In this document: piece after piece, positions 46,600 to 58,520 of the stretch
Layout: each line of letters starts with the position of its first letter
How positions within the stretch are numbered: position 1 is the first letter of the stretch
Assembly (NCBI GenBank): GCA_033032175.1
Contig: CM065325.1
Span: 11,002,930-11,066,929 of the forward strand
DNA length: 64,000 bases
Direction of reading: 5' to 3'
Source of the DNA: Saturnia japonica
Lineage: Eukaryota > Arthropoda > Insecta > Lepidoptera > Saturniidae
Program-made: the position numbers and the translations under genes
Notes under the pieces: model-generated
Databases searched by the model: none
What the model saw: the letters and a program-made list of their open reading frames with translations, nothing else
What the model was told of the DNA's origin: nothing

Positions 46600-48160
46600 A
46601 TAATGTTTTGTATTCCAAGTATACCTTGATACCTAGGTGATTTTTTTTTTTGTAAAACACCGAGTAAATCTCGTTTGCAAAGATGTTTAGAATAATGAGT
46701 CAAGTGTATGCAACTGTTAATTTTATCTGTCGAATTTTAAAGTTCTTCAGCGTTTCCACTGGGTTGCTCTGTTAGGTATTATTGATTGAAGCTGTTAGTA
46801 TATTAATACAAACAAATACACATAACACAACACATACAAACCAAGCAAATCCATTGATTTAATTAGAAAGATTTTATATCTATATTACTGAAAACTATAT
46901 AATAGCGATAGAAAGGCTACATACTTGACTAACGTGTAAAGCTTGTCACATGTACCTATATTAGTTGATATAATTATATATGTAAACAAGTATTGCTCAC
47001 ATAATAGTATTCGGTTGTTTAGGCCAATCGTATCTCCAATGGCCTTTAAGATTTGTTCTCTTAACCTGTAAAACTACGATAATCATCATCTATACTATAT
47101 ATTATAAATATCATATAATAATAGAGTGGAAGAGATTTTTTGTGTTTGCATAAACACGCTAATCTCTGGAATTACCAGTCGGATTCGAAAAATATTTTTT
47201 TTTAAAGGATAGCCAGATTCAGCCTCTCGGCTAGATTACAGCCCTCCCGAACTGTTGTAACCGCGTGCGCTGAAGTAATGTCTAATTATATGTAAATTCA
47301 ATGTTCTACAAAAATATTGCTTCTTAGTATATCTAAAAAAAAAATCCGGAATAGTATATTCCTATCTCTTATACATTAATATCCACAATAAGTTATTTTG
47401 TGACAAATATTTGTAAAAATTAAAAATTGATTTATGAGCATTATTTTTAGGCATCGCATTCTAATCCTTAAAAAAAAAATTACTTCATCATAAAGACCAT
47501 TTTATGAAGTTAAATTTTGCTTCATAAAACATGTCATTTCGACACATGGTGTAGAGGTAAAAAAAAATTAAAATAATTTGTACTTTCGGGAAGAACAATT
47601 TTGGTAGGCTAGAAATTAACACGGGTGAATCGGTGGGGCACACCAGTTTCTATAATATCTTTTAATCGATCGGACGTTCGATTATGTGATTGCACGCATC
47701 GCCGCGTCGCGTCGCGTCGTTGCTCGGATAAGTTGTGGATGCAAGCGTACTCGTAAGAAACGAACGTGATTCCCTCTATGTCGAAAGCCATATTAATAGT
47801 ACCCATGTTTTGATCGTATTCAGGATGTTTTCGCATATAAATATACAATGCTAACGTTGTTTGCCATAATCTCGGTCTGCACGATATTTGTTTTAAAATT
47901 AACTATTATTTTATTTAGTTAGGTGAGACGAGTACGCCCACTAATGAGACGGCTAGTCTAGTAGAAATAATAAATATATTATTATTATTTATAATCATAA
48001 AAATATAAACAAAATATGTATAACATGTTTATTTTCTTAACTTTATAACCAAAAACAAAATAAAAACAAACCAGTCGTGAGGACTGCCGACAGAAGTGAA
48101 CTATAAACAAAAAGTTGTTATTTTTGGATACCCAAATTAATTGTTTAATAATTATTTTTT
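46600..48160. other. AT-rich non-coding DNA
   Basis: No recognisable gene. A small CG-rich patch at about 47,690-47,720 contains GTCGC tandem units (GCCGCGTCGCGTCGCGTCG). The minus-strand frame at 47,609-47,848 spans it and has no domain. Confidence 0.35.
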
Positions 48161-48432
48161 TATCGTTAACACGACACGTGACCATGTCGATGACGACTTA
48201 CATGAATTTACTCCCTATCCAAACCTCCCTATAGAAGTTTTCACATCATGCGTTTATTACTATGTGTGTGGTGGTTGCGATCTTTATCATATTTATTTAG
48301 GTTATATAATATAACCAGTATAACTTATATTGCTACAAAGATTCCGTTTATCGTTATCACGTCACCTAACCATGTCGATGACGACTTACATGAATTTACT
48401 CCCTATCCAAACCTCCCTATAGAAGTTTTCAC
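48161..48432 (+). repeat. 84-bp direct duplication
   Basis: 48,161-48,244 and 48,349-48,432 are the same 84 bp with four mismatches, all in the first 20 bases; the last 64 bases are identical. The offset is 188 bp. The repeat includes 'CCATGTCGATGACGACTTAC' and 'CCTCCCTATAGAAGTTTTCA'. Related sequence (AAAGTTTCACTTCAAAAATT, CATGCGTTTATTA) occurs at 57,340-57,600. Confidence 0.85.
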
Positions 48433-48574
48433 TTCAAAAGTTTATATAATAAATCCTAAATCAGCAGGACTGAATCCATCGACCACTCGTACTGTACATA
48501 CAACAGTGCGTAGAAATCTGGTTATAACACAGCGGAGCAAATTCCACGACTGTCATAGTTTTGAAAGTCCTATA

Positions 48575-48865
48575 TATATAGCCTCGTTAGCCTAGTGGTC
48601 GTAAGCGCGACTGCTATGAGCGAGGTCCTGGGTTCGAATCCCAGGTCGAGCAAAGTGTTATTGGGTTTTTCCTATGAAATTCTTAGTAGCAGCTCGGAGT
48701 TTGGTTTCGTGCCCGATTAATGGCAATAGGCTCGCCCCCTATTACATGGGACCTAAAAACATACTCGGCGAACTCTGGGTATACAAATGTACACCTCTGC
48801 CTAACCCTTCGGGGAATACAGGCGTGAAGGTATGGTATGATATGTTATATGTGTAGGTATGGGTT
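48575..48865 (+). mobile_element. tRNA-derived SINE
   Basis: The tRNA-like head at 48,581-48,652 has an A box (TTAGCCTAGTGG, 48,587-48,598) and a perfect B box (GGTTCGAATCC, 48,631-48,641), the internal RNA polymerase III promoter. The acceptor stem does not pair, so it is not a working tRNA. The body continues with 'GCAGCTCGGAGTTTGGTTTC', 'TGCCCGATTAATGGCAATAG' and 'CTGCCTAACCCTTCGGGG'. I recall similar SINEs in butterflies and moths. Confidence 0.75.
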
Positions 48866-48944
48866 TCTTTTTGTAGTGTCGGTCGGGTATGGACACTTTT
48901 TCCAGTTTAGCTCCCACCCCGCGATAAGTAACTCCGTTAAAATA

Positions 48945-49070
48945 AATGGAAACCTGCATTTTGAGATGCCACAAAATTCTCTTTTGTCTATTCTAACAAG
49001 ATAGCCACCACCTTGGAGCGTTGTTTGAACTTTGAATATTACAAAAATATTTTATCCACGTGAAATTGGC
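48945..49070 (+). repeat. S3 repeat piece
   Basis: TGCCACAAAATTCTCTTTTG, then TCTAACAAGATAGCCACCAC and GAGCGTTGTTTGAACTTTGA. The last block also directly precedes mariner copy 2 at 61.7 kb. Confidence 0.5.
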
Positions 49071-49859
49071 AGAATTGTGCATAAATAAACACATTGCTAC
49101 TAAAAATAAGAAAAAGAAAACTTTGTAATTAATCGTCTAAGTAGCGTGGATTTATATAAAATAAGGCTTGCTCAATTACTTTCTCATTAATTCAATATTT
49201 CTTTCGTTCTCCTATAATTATGAATAAAGTATTATTTAAATAATATCATAAAAATAATAAGTACATCATCAAAAATTGGTACATACACACCGGGAAAAAA
49301 TAAAAACCGGGTGCTTTAATACCTCCCAGTGTGTTGACACTAACCGCTTTGTATTCGCGCCGGTTAGCAGTTTATCGTCTGTAAATCTGAAGTGGCCCTA
49401 TTTTGTCACCATATTTATAAGTGACATTTATTACCCCGTCGGGAAATGTCACGAAGATGATATAAAATCTAGTGTTATTATTGACTAAAACCGCGCTTTT
49501 TTATAGACGCCGCAAACGTAAATCTGTTTTTAATAGTGTGTGGTCATTTATCTATATTTTGAAAGAATTAATTTTACATAAATAGTTTAATTATAGTAAA
49601 ATGTGAATTAGTAAGAACGGCTTAGACATGTTATTATTTTGTTTGGTAGGGTTCAGTGAATTAGTACTATATTTAGTCAAGTTATTAGATCATTAGTTTT
49701 GGACTTATAACGTTTACAAATATGTGACATCTGATCTCATATTAAATAAGACGTACTCTTACGGAGATACGAAGAAAGTCTTACGCGTCATTTCTTTCTA
49801 TCTTTATAAATCTGTTTCAATATTAGCTGGGCAATTATAATAATAATATGTTATTACTA

Positions 49860-50120
49860 GATGTACCCCACTGTTTTACCTGTTTTAAATTTATTCGATC
49901 AAATCTTCACCACGCAACCCCCAACGCATATGTATATCTTATCGTTGTTCTCACTTCTCGAACTTGTTAACAGCTTTCCAGGATTCTTAGGATCGTAGTG
50001 TGAAGTTAAATTGATTAAAACTTTCTTCAATAAATAGGAAATAAAGTGAAAAGATATTTTTTCAAATCTGACTGCTAGTTTAGAGATAAGCGCTTTCAAA
50101 CAAACAAAAATGGGAAATCT
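49860..50120 (+). repeat. Dispersed repeat
   Basis: TTTATTCGATCAAATCTTCA, 'CATATGTATATCTTATCGTT' and 'GATCGTAGTGTGAAGTTAAA' match 59,590-59,760. The minus-strand 66-codon frame is a shadow. Confidence 0.5.
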
Positions 50121-51145
50121 CTTGAGCTTTATATAATTAAATAGTATAGATAATCATAATAACTATCGGTCTCCCAATGATCGAAATTCAACCAGCGACT
50201 TTTTAATCATAGACTATTTTCTATTTCAGAATTACAGTATACACCTAAACAATGAATGTTATATCACTTGCTGACACTTTTCATTGAGTGACAAAGTCAA
50301 TATTTTGGGGGGTCTAAGTTCAATAGCACTGATCGGGTTAGGATTCGCAGTATTAATATATTTAATTTAATATATTAGTAACAGATATCATAGATAAATA
50401 TAGGCTTTCTGCACTCCTTTTGCATATAAACTTAAACCATGCCAAATCTCAGTCTTCCGTGCACGCAATACGCATACAAAAGGATAGAAAGTTTTTGCTT
50501 CACGTATTAATATAATGATAATGATTAGTAACATGGCATTGATACATATCGGTAAAAGTTAACTGATTTTATTAAGTGAATAATTGAACCATGTAGGTAC
50601 TTACGTAGTCAAAAGAAACCTTGTGTTTTTCTACCCATCTTGCATTGCAAACGAACTATGTAAATAGCACATTCTATATCATTAAACATTTATCTCCAGT
50701 TATTATTAAATTAAAGCATCTTTTACGACCCTTCTGTAGTGCAAGCGATGACAGCGCACGGCTCAATTATTTACAACTCGCGGTAATTCGGAACGACATT
50801 CTTAATGTTATTTCTGTTTCATCTTTACATCTATTCTTACTATTTTTTAATGACTTCGCAGTATTAAGCAAGTCCTTTGTAAAATCATGTTTCTTTTAGT
50901 TACGACAAGTTCAGTAAAAGACGGTGGGATTTTATTGAGTTTTTTTACTGTAAAACGTAGAAAAATATTTATAAACTGACAATCAGTAATTTTTCCATAT
51001 ATATAGATTACGCTTCGGTTGTTTAAAGTCTTTATGCCCATTTCCTTGAAAGCCTTGAAAAGACGGTAATCCTCGATATAACTCAATTTTTTTTGTTTAT
51101 AAATGCCGACCTTTTAGTAATTTTTCAAGTTTTATATATATACTT
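50121..51145. other. AT-rich non-coding DNA
   Basis: Short frames on both strands (for example 50,621-50,899) show no domain, no codon bias and no repeat that I recognise. Confidence 0.35.
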
Positions 51146-51149
51146 TAGG

Positions 51150-51280
51150 TGTGTTCTGGCAGCTGCACTTGAAAGCCAGACGTCAATCCTCACACTAGGC
51201 TTTTATCTTCTTCATCATCAGCTTCATCTTTTATCATCAGCGTTTTACCATCATGGGCCACGTAGTGATTTTAGCCAGCC
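51150..51280 (+). repeat. S1 SINE tail with insertion
   Basis: AGGTGTGTTCTGGCAGCTGC, ACTTGAAAGCCAGACG, then a pyrimidine-rich CTTCATCATCAGC insert, then CCATCATGGGCCACGTAGTG. Confidence 0.55.
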
Positions 51281-52245
51281 TATAAAGAAAAAAAATATTG
51301 ACGTATTATATCGAGTCACTATCTTCACCACAATAAACAGGATTAGCAAGTAACTTTATGGTGTAGCCTATTTCTAACAAAATGCGCACGCATTGTTAAA
51401 AATAACTCTCACCATTTTTTCATAGCGCTCCCAAAGAAGTATATTTTTTTAAAAGTTGCGTTACCAGTCGTAAAATCTATTAACCAAGAAACGAGTAGCG
51501 AAACATGACGTCATTAAAAGCGAAGTAAGTTTATACATATTATTTTCAAGCCATTTACCTACGAATCATTGAAAGTTCACGAAGAGGGTTCTACGTTTTG
51601 GCAGTCAGTGGTAGTTAAATCGTGAACTTAACGACCGTTGTTTTTATAGCCGTGTCACCTTCTGTCCTTTGTACACATGAATGGGAATAAAAAGTAATAT
51701 AGTGACCTCACATAAGTTAAGGTTATTAGAGCTGTCAAGCACGTCTGTTTGTATTGCTATAAAGGATAATTCGGAAAGATACTGAATATGTATGAAGCTT
51801 ATCAAAATAACTATGTAATTTAAATAAGTTTTGTTTTTACTTGATTGTAGTAAATTATTGATATTATGTACATGATATTATAAATTGTATTATATCTGTT
51901 TAATATTATTTAATGATATTTATGTTTATGTCCCTAAAACCTTCACATCACTTTTTTCGATTTAATGACCCATAAAGACTGTTTTATTTGAGCAGGCAGT
52001 TATGATGATTTTTTGCAAATTTTCATAGCCTTAAAATACATAATAATAAAGCAGTTAATAATGGGCAACCCAGATAATTTTCCAAATTCGGTGTATTTTA
52101 GTAATTACATGAGTAATGTAATTAATCAATTAATATATTTAATATAAATTAAACAAATTTATGGTATACCGTTTTATTTTTACAATAACGATGTGTTACT
52201 TTTATTAAACCAAGAAAGAATAATACTTATTAAAACTATTAGCAC
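51281..52245. other. AT-rich non-coding DNA
   Basis: No gene or repeat recognised. Confidence 0.35.
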
Positions 52246-52249
52246 GGCA

Positions 52250-52390
52250 AAGTTTTTTTTTGATTGACTACACTGTTAGCCTGGGGGGGCCTATCCAAAA
52301 ACGGAGCCGAAGATTGCTTTTACAGCTTTACCGGGCTTGTAGGCGAGAACTTAAGGCACTCAGCCGCGCGCACAGCAAACTGAAGGTATT
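52250..52390 (-). repeat. S5 repeat piece
   Basis: TTGACTACACTGTTAGCCTG, then CCTATCCAAAAACGGAGCCG, GCTTTTACAGCTTTACCGGG and 'AAGGCACTCAGCCGCGCG'. The last block matches GCTGAGTGCC at 43,872 in reverse, so the family extends this far. Confidence 0.6.
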
Positions 52391-52574
52391 GAGCCTTAAG
52401 GTAAGCACAGAACAATCCAGAAACAACAGCAACCACCGAGAAATCTGTAATCCATCGCCGGTCGTCGTTGTCATGCTGGACTGCGAGCATCTCGGCATCC
52501 GAGTTTACTCTGGCATAAGCGACAAACGTAAAGTAAGTCACTGTGATGGGTTTATCATCATTCGCGATTAACTC

Positions 52575-52680
52575 GGGTACAGATACCTATCCCAGAATGC
52601 GAATCGCCTAACAGTGCCACTATCTCGGACATTATACCCGGTGTATGTTGGTCGTGATCCAATCGTGAGTGTCGTATGCT
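52575..52680 (+). repeat. S7 repeat piece
   Basis: ACCTATCCCAGAATGCGAAT, 'CGCCTAACAGTGCCAC' and GTCGTGATCCAATCGTGAGT match 15,500-15,600. Confidence 0.5.
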
Positions 52681-52734
52681 ATCATCCAGCAAAACTGTTT
52701 TCATAATATCAAATTATTGAAGTACCTACATAGA

Positions 52735-53205
52735 TCATTTGGGAAGACTTAGCCATAAACAAGAGGGTTTTAGAGATTGCACCGCTGCCCAGTTTCATTG
52801 CGATGCTGAAACAGCGACGATTGCTCTGCATGGAGCATGTGCATCGAATGGAGTCGTTCTGTTTCCCGCGTCGTGTCATGGTTGGTGCCGTAGCCAAGTG
52901 CGAAAAGAGGCGTTAGTCGGCCGCTGCTACGGTTTAAAGACTGTGCTAAGCGTAACAAGGCGTCCTTTAACATGAATCACGCAAGATGGGAGAAGCTCGC
53001 TGAGGTTAGAGAAGACAAGCGCGAGTGTGTGTGTGATAGCAGAAAAGCGCACGATAAGGCCTGGTTTCGTAGTCTGGAGCATAAAAGAACTATGCGACAT
53101 ACCTTTAGTTCCGATACACAAATTAGCGCGCTCGTGTGTTTTTATTGTGGTCGACAATGCCGCTCTCGAATTGGCTTGTTTAGTCACGAAAAGTGGTGCC
53201 CCTAG
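52735..53205 (+). pseudogene. LINE C-terminal fragment with zinc knuckle
   Basis: Plus-strand translation shows AMLKQRRLLCMEHVHRMES, then with a frameshift CEKRRLVGRCYGLK, then an open stretch 52,972-53,205: MNHARWEKLAEVREDKREC, KAHDKAWFRSLEHKR and CFYCGRQCRSRIGLFSHEKW plus C and P. This is the C-terminal end of a non-LTR retrotransposon polyprotein: the 'GHVHRM' and 'GRP..R.KD' motifs, the 'W..LA.DR..W' motif and a final C-x2-C-x8-H-type zinc finger. The RT core is missing. An open 78-codon piece remains by chance. Confidence 0.7.
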
Positions 53206-53269
53206 AGACAATGACCAAATCGTCTGTCATAGACGTAAAGGCCAACAATGAGATGTGGCAGTGAACGCT

Positions 53270-53465
53270 TATTACATTACCCAACTGCGAAAAAGGAGTA
53301 TGTATGTCTATTTCTTTGGTGTGCTCTGTAGGCTAAACGGTTTAATGAATTTTAGCATCTGTGGTGTCGTTAGATTTGTCTTAATTGTGGTAGTGACATA
53401 GACTTATATCATATTTAAGTACTACTTCTGGGAATGAAATAAAAAGCAAAAATGGAAAAATATAT
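53270..53465 (+). repeat. S3 repeat piece
   Basis: CCCAACTGCGAAAAAGGAGT, then GTGGTGTCGTTAGATTTGTC and 'CTGGGAATGAAATAAAAAGC', as at 30,525-30,690. Confidence 0.55.
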
Positions 53466-54184
53466 TTTTGAGCAAAGTGTTTTTTATCGCGGTTGGGTTT
53501 TTTGTTACCTTTTTAATAATGTAGCTTGTTTTGGGTATTGTTTTAGACAAGATGTTAGATTAATAACAAAATAATCTTACATAGTTAAAATGCTGGTTAC
53601 ATTGAAATTAATGTATAAAGTGTTCATAAAGCGCGCGTAACCGCGTCGCTCCGGATGTTGGCCAACAACCAACAAACACGACTTTAAATCAATGTAAAGT
53701 TACTTAAGGCGGTAAAGGTACGAGTACAATGACATGATCTTTCACGGTTTTAAATTTTCATCGAATTAAATTCAACTTTAAAATAAATTACGGACAGCAT
53801 GGCGCCGCGCAGAAGTTCGGTTAGGACCATTTTGAAAAGGGCTGTGAAATTGTGTAGTATTTTTTTTTTCATATTATTCTGTTACATTAATAGTCTGTTT
53901 ATTTATAAAACAATAACTTATTGAAAAATTAGTTTCCTTAAAACGTCCTACGAATATCATCCTGATATTAAATCTAAAAAAATATGATTACTACGACGTA
54001 TCTAAGGCGTATCGGTAAAAAACGTTTTTCATAGCGAAGGTGTACATTCAGCTATTCGGCCCCTTAATTACGTATTTTGCAAGAGCAAGGAGGTTGCGGA
54101 TTTGTCTGGCTTTGCGTGATCTCGAACTTGTATAATGAATTTACATTATCAAGGTGACATTGTGCCCTAAGCGCAAACCCGTCG

Positions 54185-54310
54185 TAAAGCTGAATCTCGG
54201 CCTCGACGGCGCGGCGGGGCGCGGCGTGCGGGGTGGGGCACAATTGTTTTGTAAGTTAACGCCGCGGTCCAGTCACGCGTGCGTGATGTTAGCGTAAACA
54301 ACATTCGCCC
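54185..54310. other. Isolated GC-rich patch
   Basis: GACGGCGCGGCGGGGCGCGG and neighbouring sequence, followed by TTTGTAAGT, stand out from AT-rich surroundings. It could be a first exon or promoter region of a host gene, but no reading frame or core promoter motif can be defended on either strand. Confidence 0.25.
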
Positions 54311-54589
54311 GTCTGTGTACTCACGCTTTTAGCAACAATAAGAATTTGTCACATGATTTATTACGCTTTATCTTCATGCTAACCAAACCCCTTTTGTAAC
54401 ATATGTAGGGATGTTTAAATTTATTTGAATAAAGGGAACCGTTTACTTTTAATACACTGTACTCTTTTTATTTTTACTATATTCTAGTACACAAGATAAG
54501 CAATCCGTCTTAATTTATTTCCTCTGCTACCTAACGTAATATAGTTTATACTAAACATAATATATTTATAAATAGCGAGCAGTGTGACC

Positions 54590-55105
54590 GAGGCTTCGCA
54601 CGTGTTCATTTTGCAGTAATGATTTACATCCCGTAATTTTATTTTTGCTCATATTATTAACAATTCATATATCTAATTAATTGAGGAATGGCATAATATA
54701 CTTCCCGTGTACAAAATGTCATCAATATCTTTTACTACATTTTTTTCACTATGGCTGAATGTATTGTTCGTTAACCTATCAATTGTGGAATGACGTAAAC
54801 TTCCCGTGTACAAAATTTCATCAAAATCGGTTAAGATTTTTTTTACTATTTCTAAAAGTACCTAGTATTGAAAATTAAAATAGCCTATCAATTGACCAAT
54901 GGCATATTAATCATTCTGTCTACAAAATTGCATAAGAATCGATCAAGCCGTTTTTGAGTTAAATCTGGACTTACAAACAGAGAGACAGACAAAAAAAATT
55001 TTTAAGGGCATATTCGTGATTAGTGTCCATAATATAGTATGTCTATTGGAAAATTATGAAAAAATATTAAATGTACAGACATGACTACAGATTTATTAAT
55101 ATAGA
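54590..55105 (-). repeat. S4 dispersed repeat, longest copy
   Basis: In plus orientation: ACCGAGGCTTCGCACGTG, 'AGTAATGATTTACATCCCGT', CAATTCATAT, several 'ATCAATTGAGGAATGGCAT'-like blocks and 'CATATTCGTGATTAGTGTCC'. It contains two or three internal near-repeats of the 'CCCGTGTACAAAATNTCATC' block near 54,700 and 54,810. Confidence 0.5.
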
Positions 55106-57160
55106 TAGATAATTCAAACAAAATAGTGACCTTCAGAAAATTTTGATTCGACCTCGGCTAGTTTTAGAAAATAATGCTAGTTTTGGCCAAAAATTGGTAA
55201 GTAGACAGAAAATTCAGTGGTCTTAAAAACATAAAATTTAAATCGATTACATATATATATTACAGTAAGTACCTATATGTAAACTATAATGTAAATATAA
55301 GTTTAATTTATAATCTAAGCGAATAATCTGCTACAAAGCTAGAAAAACAAAAGATTACATGGTATAAAGAAAATTTTACTAACTTTTCATTTAACTACAT
55401 AAGTTTCGACTGAAACTAGAAGAGTAGCCGATTATTCGGATACGGTTTCAGTATCAATTGAAAATCGTGTTCCGGTCGGTCAGAATTAAACTTAGTAGTT
55501 ATATTTAAAAATCTGTAAAATTGGACCCAACAATAAAGGGGCCAAGTTCGGTAGAAACGACGTTCGGGTTGGTCATTGTCATCGATAAAAGAACTGACAT
55601 CTAACGGGTAATATTAATAATATAATTAATTATAGTTGTGGAAGGTACGTACTTTAATTAATTTACAAAACAATTTGTTACTTTCTTTGATATGGGAATT
55701 CTTACTTGGCAAGTCCTAATTGTAAAACGATCTTTTATTTGACTCCTTTAATTAGAAATTAACATAATAACTTAATAAATTAAGATAAATATTTATTTAT
55801 TTCGTTGCTAATATATATATTGTTGCTTTTTGAACCAGTATGTGACAATGTTGTAGTCAATCAATTACAAATTACAACACGACGTCCAACTTTGAATTGC
55901 TTAACAAGTTTCTTATAAAAACTCTATATTAAAACTGAAAGGACATTGCTACCGTACTGCAAAAAATTACCATTAAAAATGAAACTATATCGTGTAATAA
56001 TGAAAATATAGTTTGATCGAAATAGTGCAACAACTGTTCCTATTTGTTTCAGTATTCAATAAAGTGGCATTTACTGTGACATTATGAATTGTATGGTACA
56101 GAGTTATTTGGTGCTCGTAATGTATTTAGCACTGACATTTATACTTTGTTCGGATAAGTCAAAATAATGTTCAGTATATAATGTTTAATGCTCAGAATAA
56201 ATAAATTAATACTAATAGTTTTATTAATCTTTGATTGAGGGCTTGAAGCAAAATCTTAAATGTTTTAAGATTAACTGTTGCATAAATTTTTACGTAAACT
56301 AAACTTAAGCTAAAACTAAATTAATTTATTTTTTTGGTGCAAGTAGCCCTTTGTGTGTTATTATAAATATAGGGCCGATTCTTCAATCAACTGATAAGTA
56401 AGTTTTTTTGAGGATTTTTTTTTTTAATATTTAAAGGTTTTCCGTACATTATCAGTCAAAATGTCAATATTATTCCTCTAATAATTTGCCCTTAGGTTAT
56501 ATAAATATTGTAGTAGATTAGTGATTTTTATAAGCTTTTATTTAATTCCTTTTTTTAGTATGGGTCAAATCTTGCAACTAAATTTGAAAACAATTATCCC
56601 CAAACGATTGAGCTTAAAATTTGCATACACGTTTAGTTGGAATAACAATACATGGTTAGTCAAGTGGCGTCATTCTAAATCCAATATAGTGGACTCCCAA
56701 AAATGACTGACCAGTTATTTTTATGCACCCCCATGTAAAGAGTATGAAATGAAAGGATTTGCTGGGAATGATACGAAAAAAAAATTAATGTGCAGGCGTA
56801 CAAAGTACACATGTCAGAAGTGAAACTTCTTTGTCAAACTAATTTTTAAATCTCGTTTATATTTATACTAATCTAATGCTTTAGATTTCCGAGACTTGGA
56901 GGGATTAGGAAGATATGTTAGGAATTTAATGAATTTAATTGCCATTAAAGTAAAAATGTCGAAAATTAATACAAATTATAAATTTAATTTTAATTTGTTT
57001 CATCGATATCTACATTATTTGATGCGTTTGCGATTTTAAATATTAAAACTTTCTAAACTTCAATCGAATTAACATAAAAAATTGTATATTAACAAAAATA
57101 TAACAAATATATTACTTACTCTGAACAACTGCTTAGTATAGGACGATTTACAAATTTATC
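55106..57160. other. AT-rich non-coding DNA
   Basis: No gene, RNA or repeat family recognised. The 61-codon frame at 56,521 has no domain. Confidence 0.35.
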
Positions 57161-57600
57161 ACAAAATGTTTATTTATAAATTTAACTCACTGTTTATATA
57201 TTGTCTCCATGGCTACGTGCTTCATGCTACGTTCGTCCTTTCTCACTCTATCTCAATCGGTCTCAATTGCTCTCTCCCTCTCTCTCACAAAACGTTTCAC
57301 ATCTTCGTGACGCGTTTCATCCGTAAAAAATTTACGTCATGCGCGCATAAAAGTTTCACTTCAAAAATTTATAGAAAATCTTTTTAAAAACATTCTTTAT
57401 TCAATACTTCAATAAATTATAAAAGCTTGTATCGCAAATAAAAAAAGAAAAAAGGAATCTACAATAAATAAATTTCGTGCGCGTTACGGTCTTTTAAAAT
57501 GATTGAAATATTGAATAGAAGCTTGTTATTTTTTTTAAATTAATAACGCTCAGCGTGTCCAATATTTTATCATGCGTTTATTATTACTGAATTCATAAAT
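57160..57600. repeat. Dispersed repeat related to 48.2-48.4 kb
   Basis: Contains CGTGACGCGTTTCATCCGTA, 'ATTTACGTCATGCGCGCATA', AAAGTTTCACTTCAAAAATT and TATCATGCGTTTATTATTAC. The 73-codon frame at 57,166-57,387 lies in this repeat. Confidence 0.4.
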
Positions 57601-57699
57601 ATCTCCCGTTTGATAGACAAAAGACAGAGGATATGGTGAAGTTGTATAACAATAAAAATATATTACAATAGTATAGAGCCCTCTCCATGGTCTAACAGT

Positions 57700-57722
57700 C
57701 GTAGTAGTAGTAGTAGTAGTAG
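57700..57722 (+). repeat. (GTA)n microsatellite
   Basis: Seven to eight GTA units in a row. Confidence 0.9.
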
Positions 57723-57734
57723 AGCTTTTTTATA

Positions 57735-58520
57735 CAAGAAAGGTGTCAAACAAGCGTACGGCCCGCCTGATGATAAGCGGTTGCAGTAGCTTGTGGACAC
57801 TTGTAACACTAAGGTATCACTATAACCATTTCCATTTCTTTATTTTCTCGATGACAGCTCCTGTGAAAACTTGAACGAGCGTCTTTTTTACATTATGTTT
57901 GCATTATTTTATAAAAATATGACGTTTACACACGTACAAGATTATACCAGAGTCGGAGAAACTGATAGGGATGGAGCTATATCGATAAACGTAACACGAT
58001 AACAGACTCGATATTTTTTTACAAAATGTAAGAAACTAAACTACTGCCGGATACTTTTGTACAAATTTATTAACTAATATTATATTTTATTACAAAATTT
58101 TACACGTATTAATTCTTGATTGATAATGCCAACTTCTTCAAAATTTTCGAAGCTGTTGTAAAATAAGTAGGTTTAGGTAGGTAGGTACTCGACAATGAAA
58201 CGAAATAATTATAATGACAGGTAATCTTTATTTATTTATTTATTTTAATTAAAATCTGATGATTCGTCACTACTTATTTCATATCGATATTCATTCAGAT
58301 CGATATCATTACTTATTTGGTCACAACACTACAACTATCAAATTAGAACTGTCATCGAGAAAATAAAGAAATGGAAATAGTATAGCGCTACCTAAACCCT
58401 ACTCATATATTCTCTACGAACTTATGTAGAGGTATTTCACCAGTCGGAATGCCCCAAGTACAGAGAAATGTCCAAAGATATTTATCTGTGTTCTACCTCC
58501 CTACCCCTTAACCACGAAGT
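57735..58520 (+). repeat. S2 repeat split by a MITE
   Basis: The left part, 57,735-57,824, has GCGTACGGCCCGCCTGATGA and AGGTATCACTATA. The right part, 58,381-58,520, has TAGAGGTATTTCACCAGTCG and 'GTGTTCTACCTCCCTACCCC'. Together they match the order at 35,940-36,175. The insertion is a separate element. Confidence 0.65.
57825..58380. mobile_element. 556-bp MITE with perfect 30-bp TIRs
   Basis: 57,828-57,857 and 58,349-58,378 are exact reverse complements over 30 bp (ATTTCCATTTCTTTATTTTC, then TCGATGACAG). TATA lies on both sides (57,821-57,824 and 58,381-58,384), consistent with a TA or TATA target duplication. The interior is AT-rich without a transposase. The element interrupts an S2 repeat, so it inserted later than S2. 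Superfamily unknown. Confidence 0.8.

Noticed and set aside
48248..48595. 115-codon plus-strand frame
   Set aside because: It spans an 84-bp repeat copy and runs into the SINE; no domain.
48581..48652. Possible functional tRNA gene
   Set aside because: A and B boxes are good, but the acceptor stem does not pair and a SINE body follows directly, so it is a tRNA-derived SINE head.
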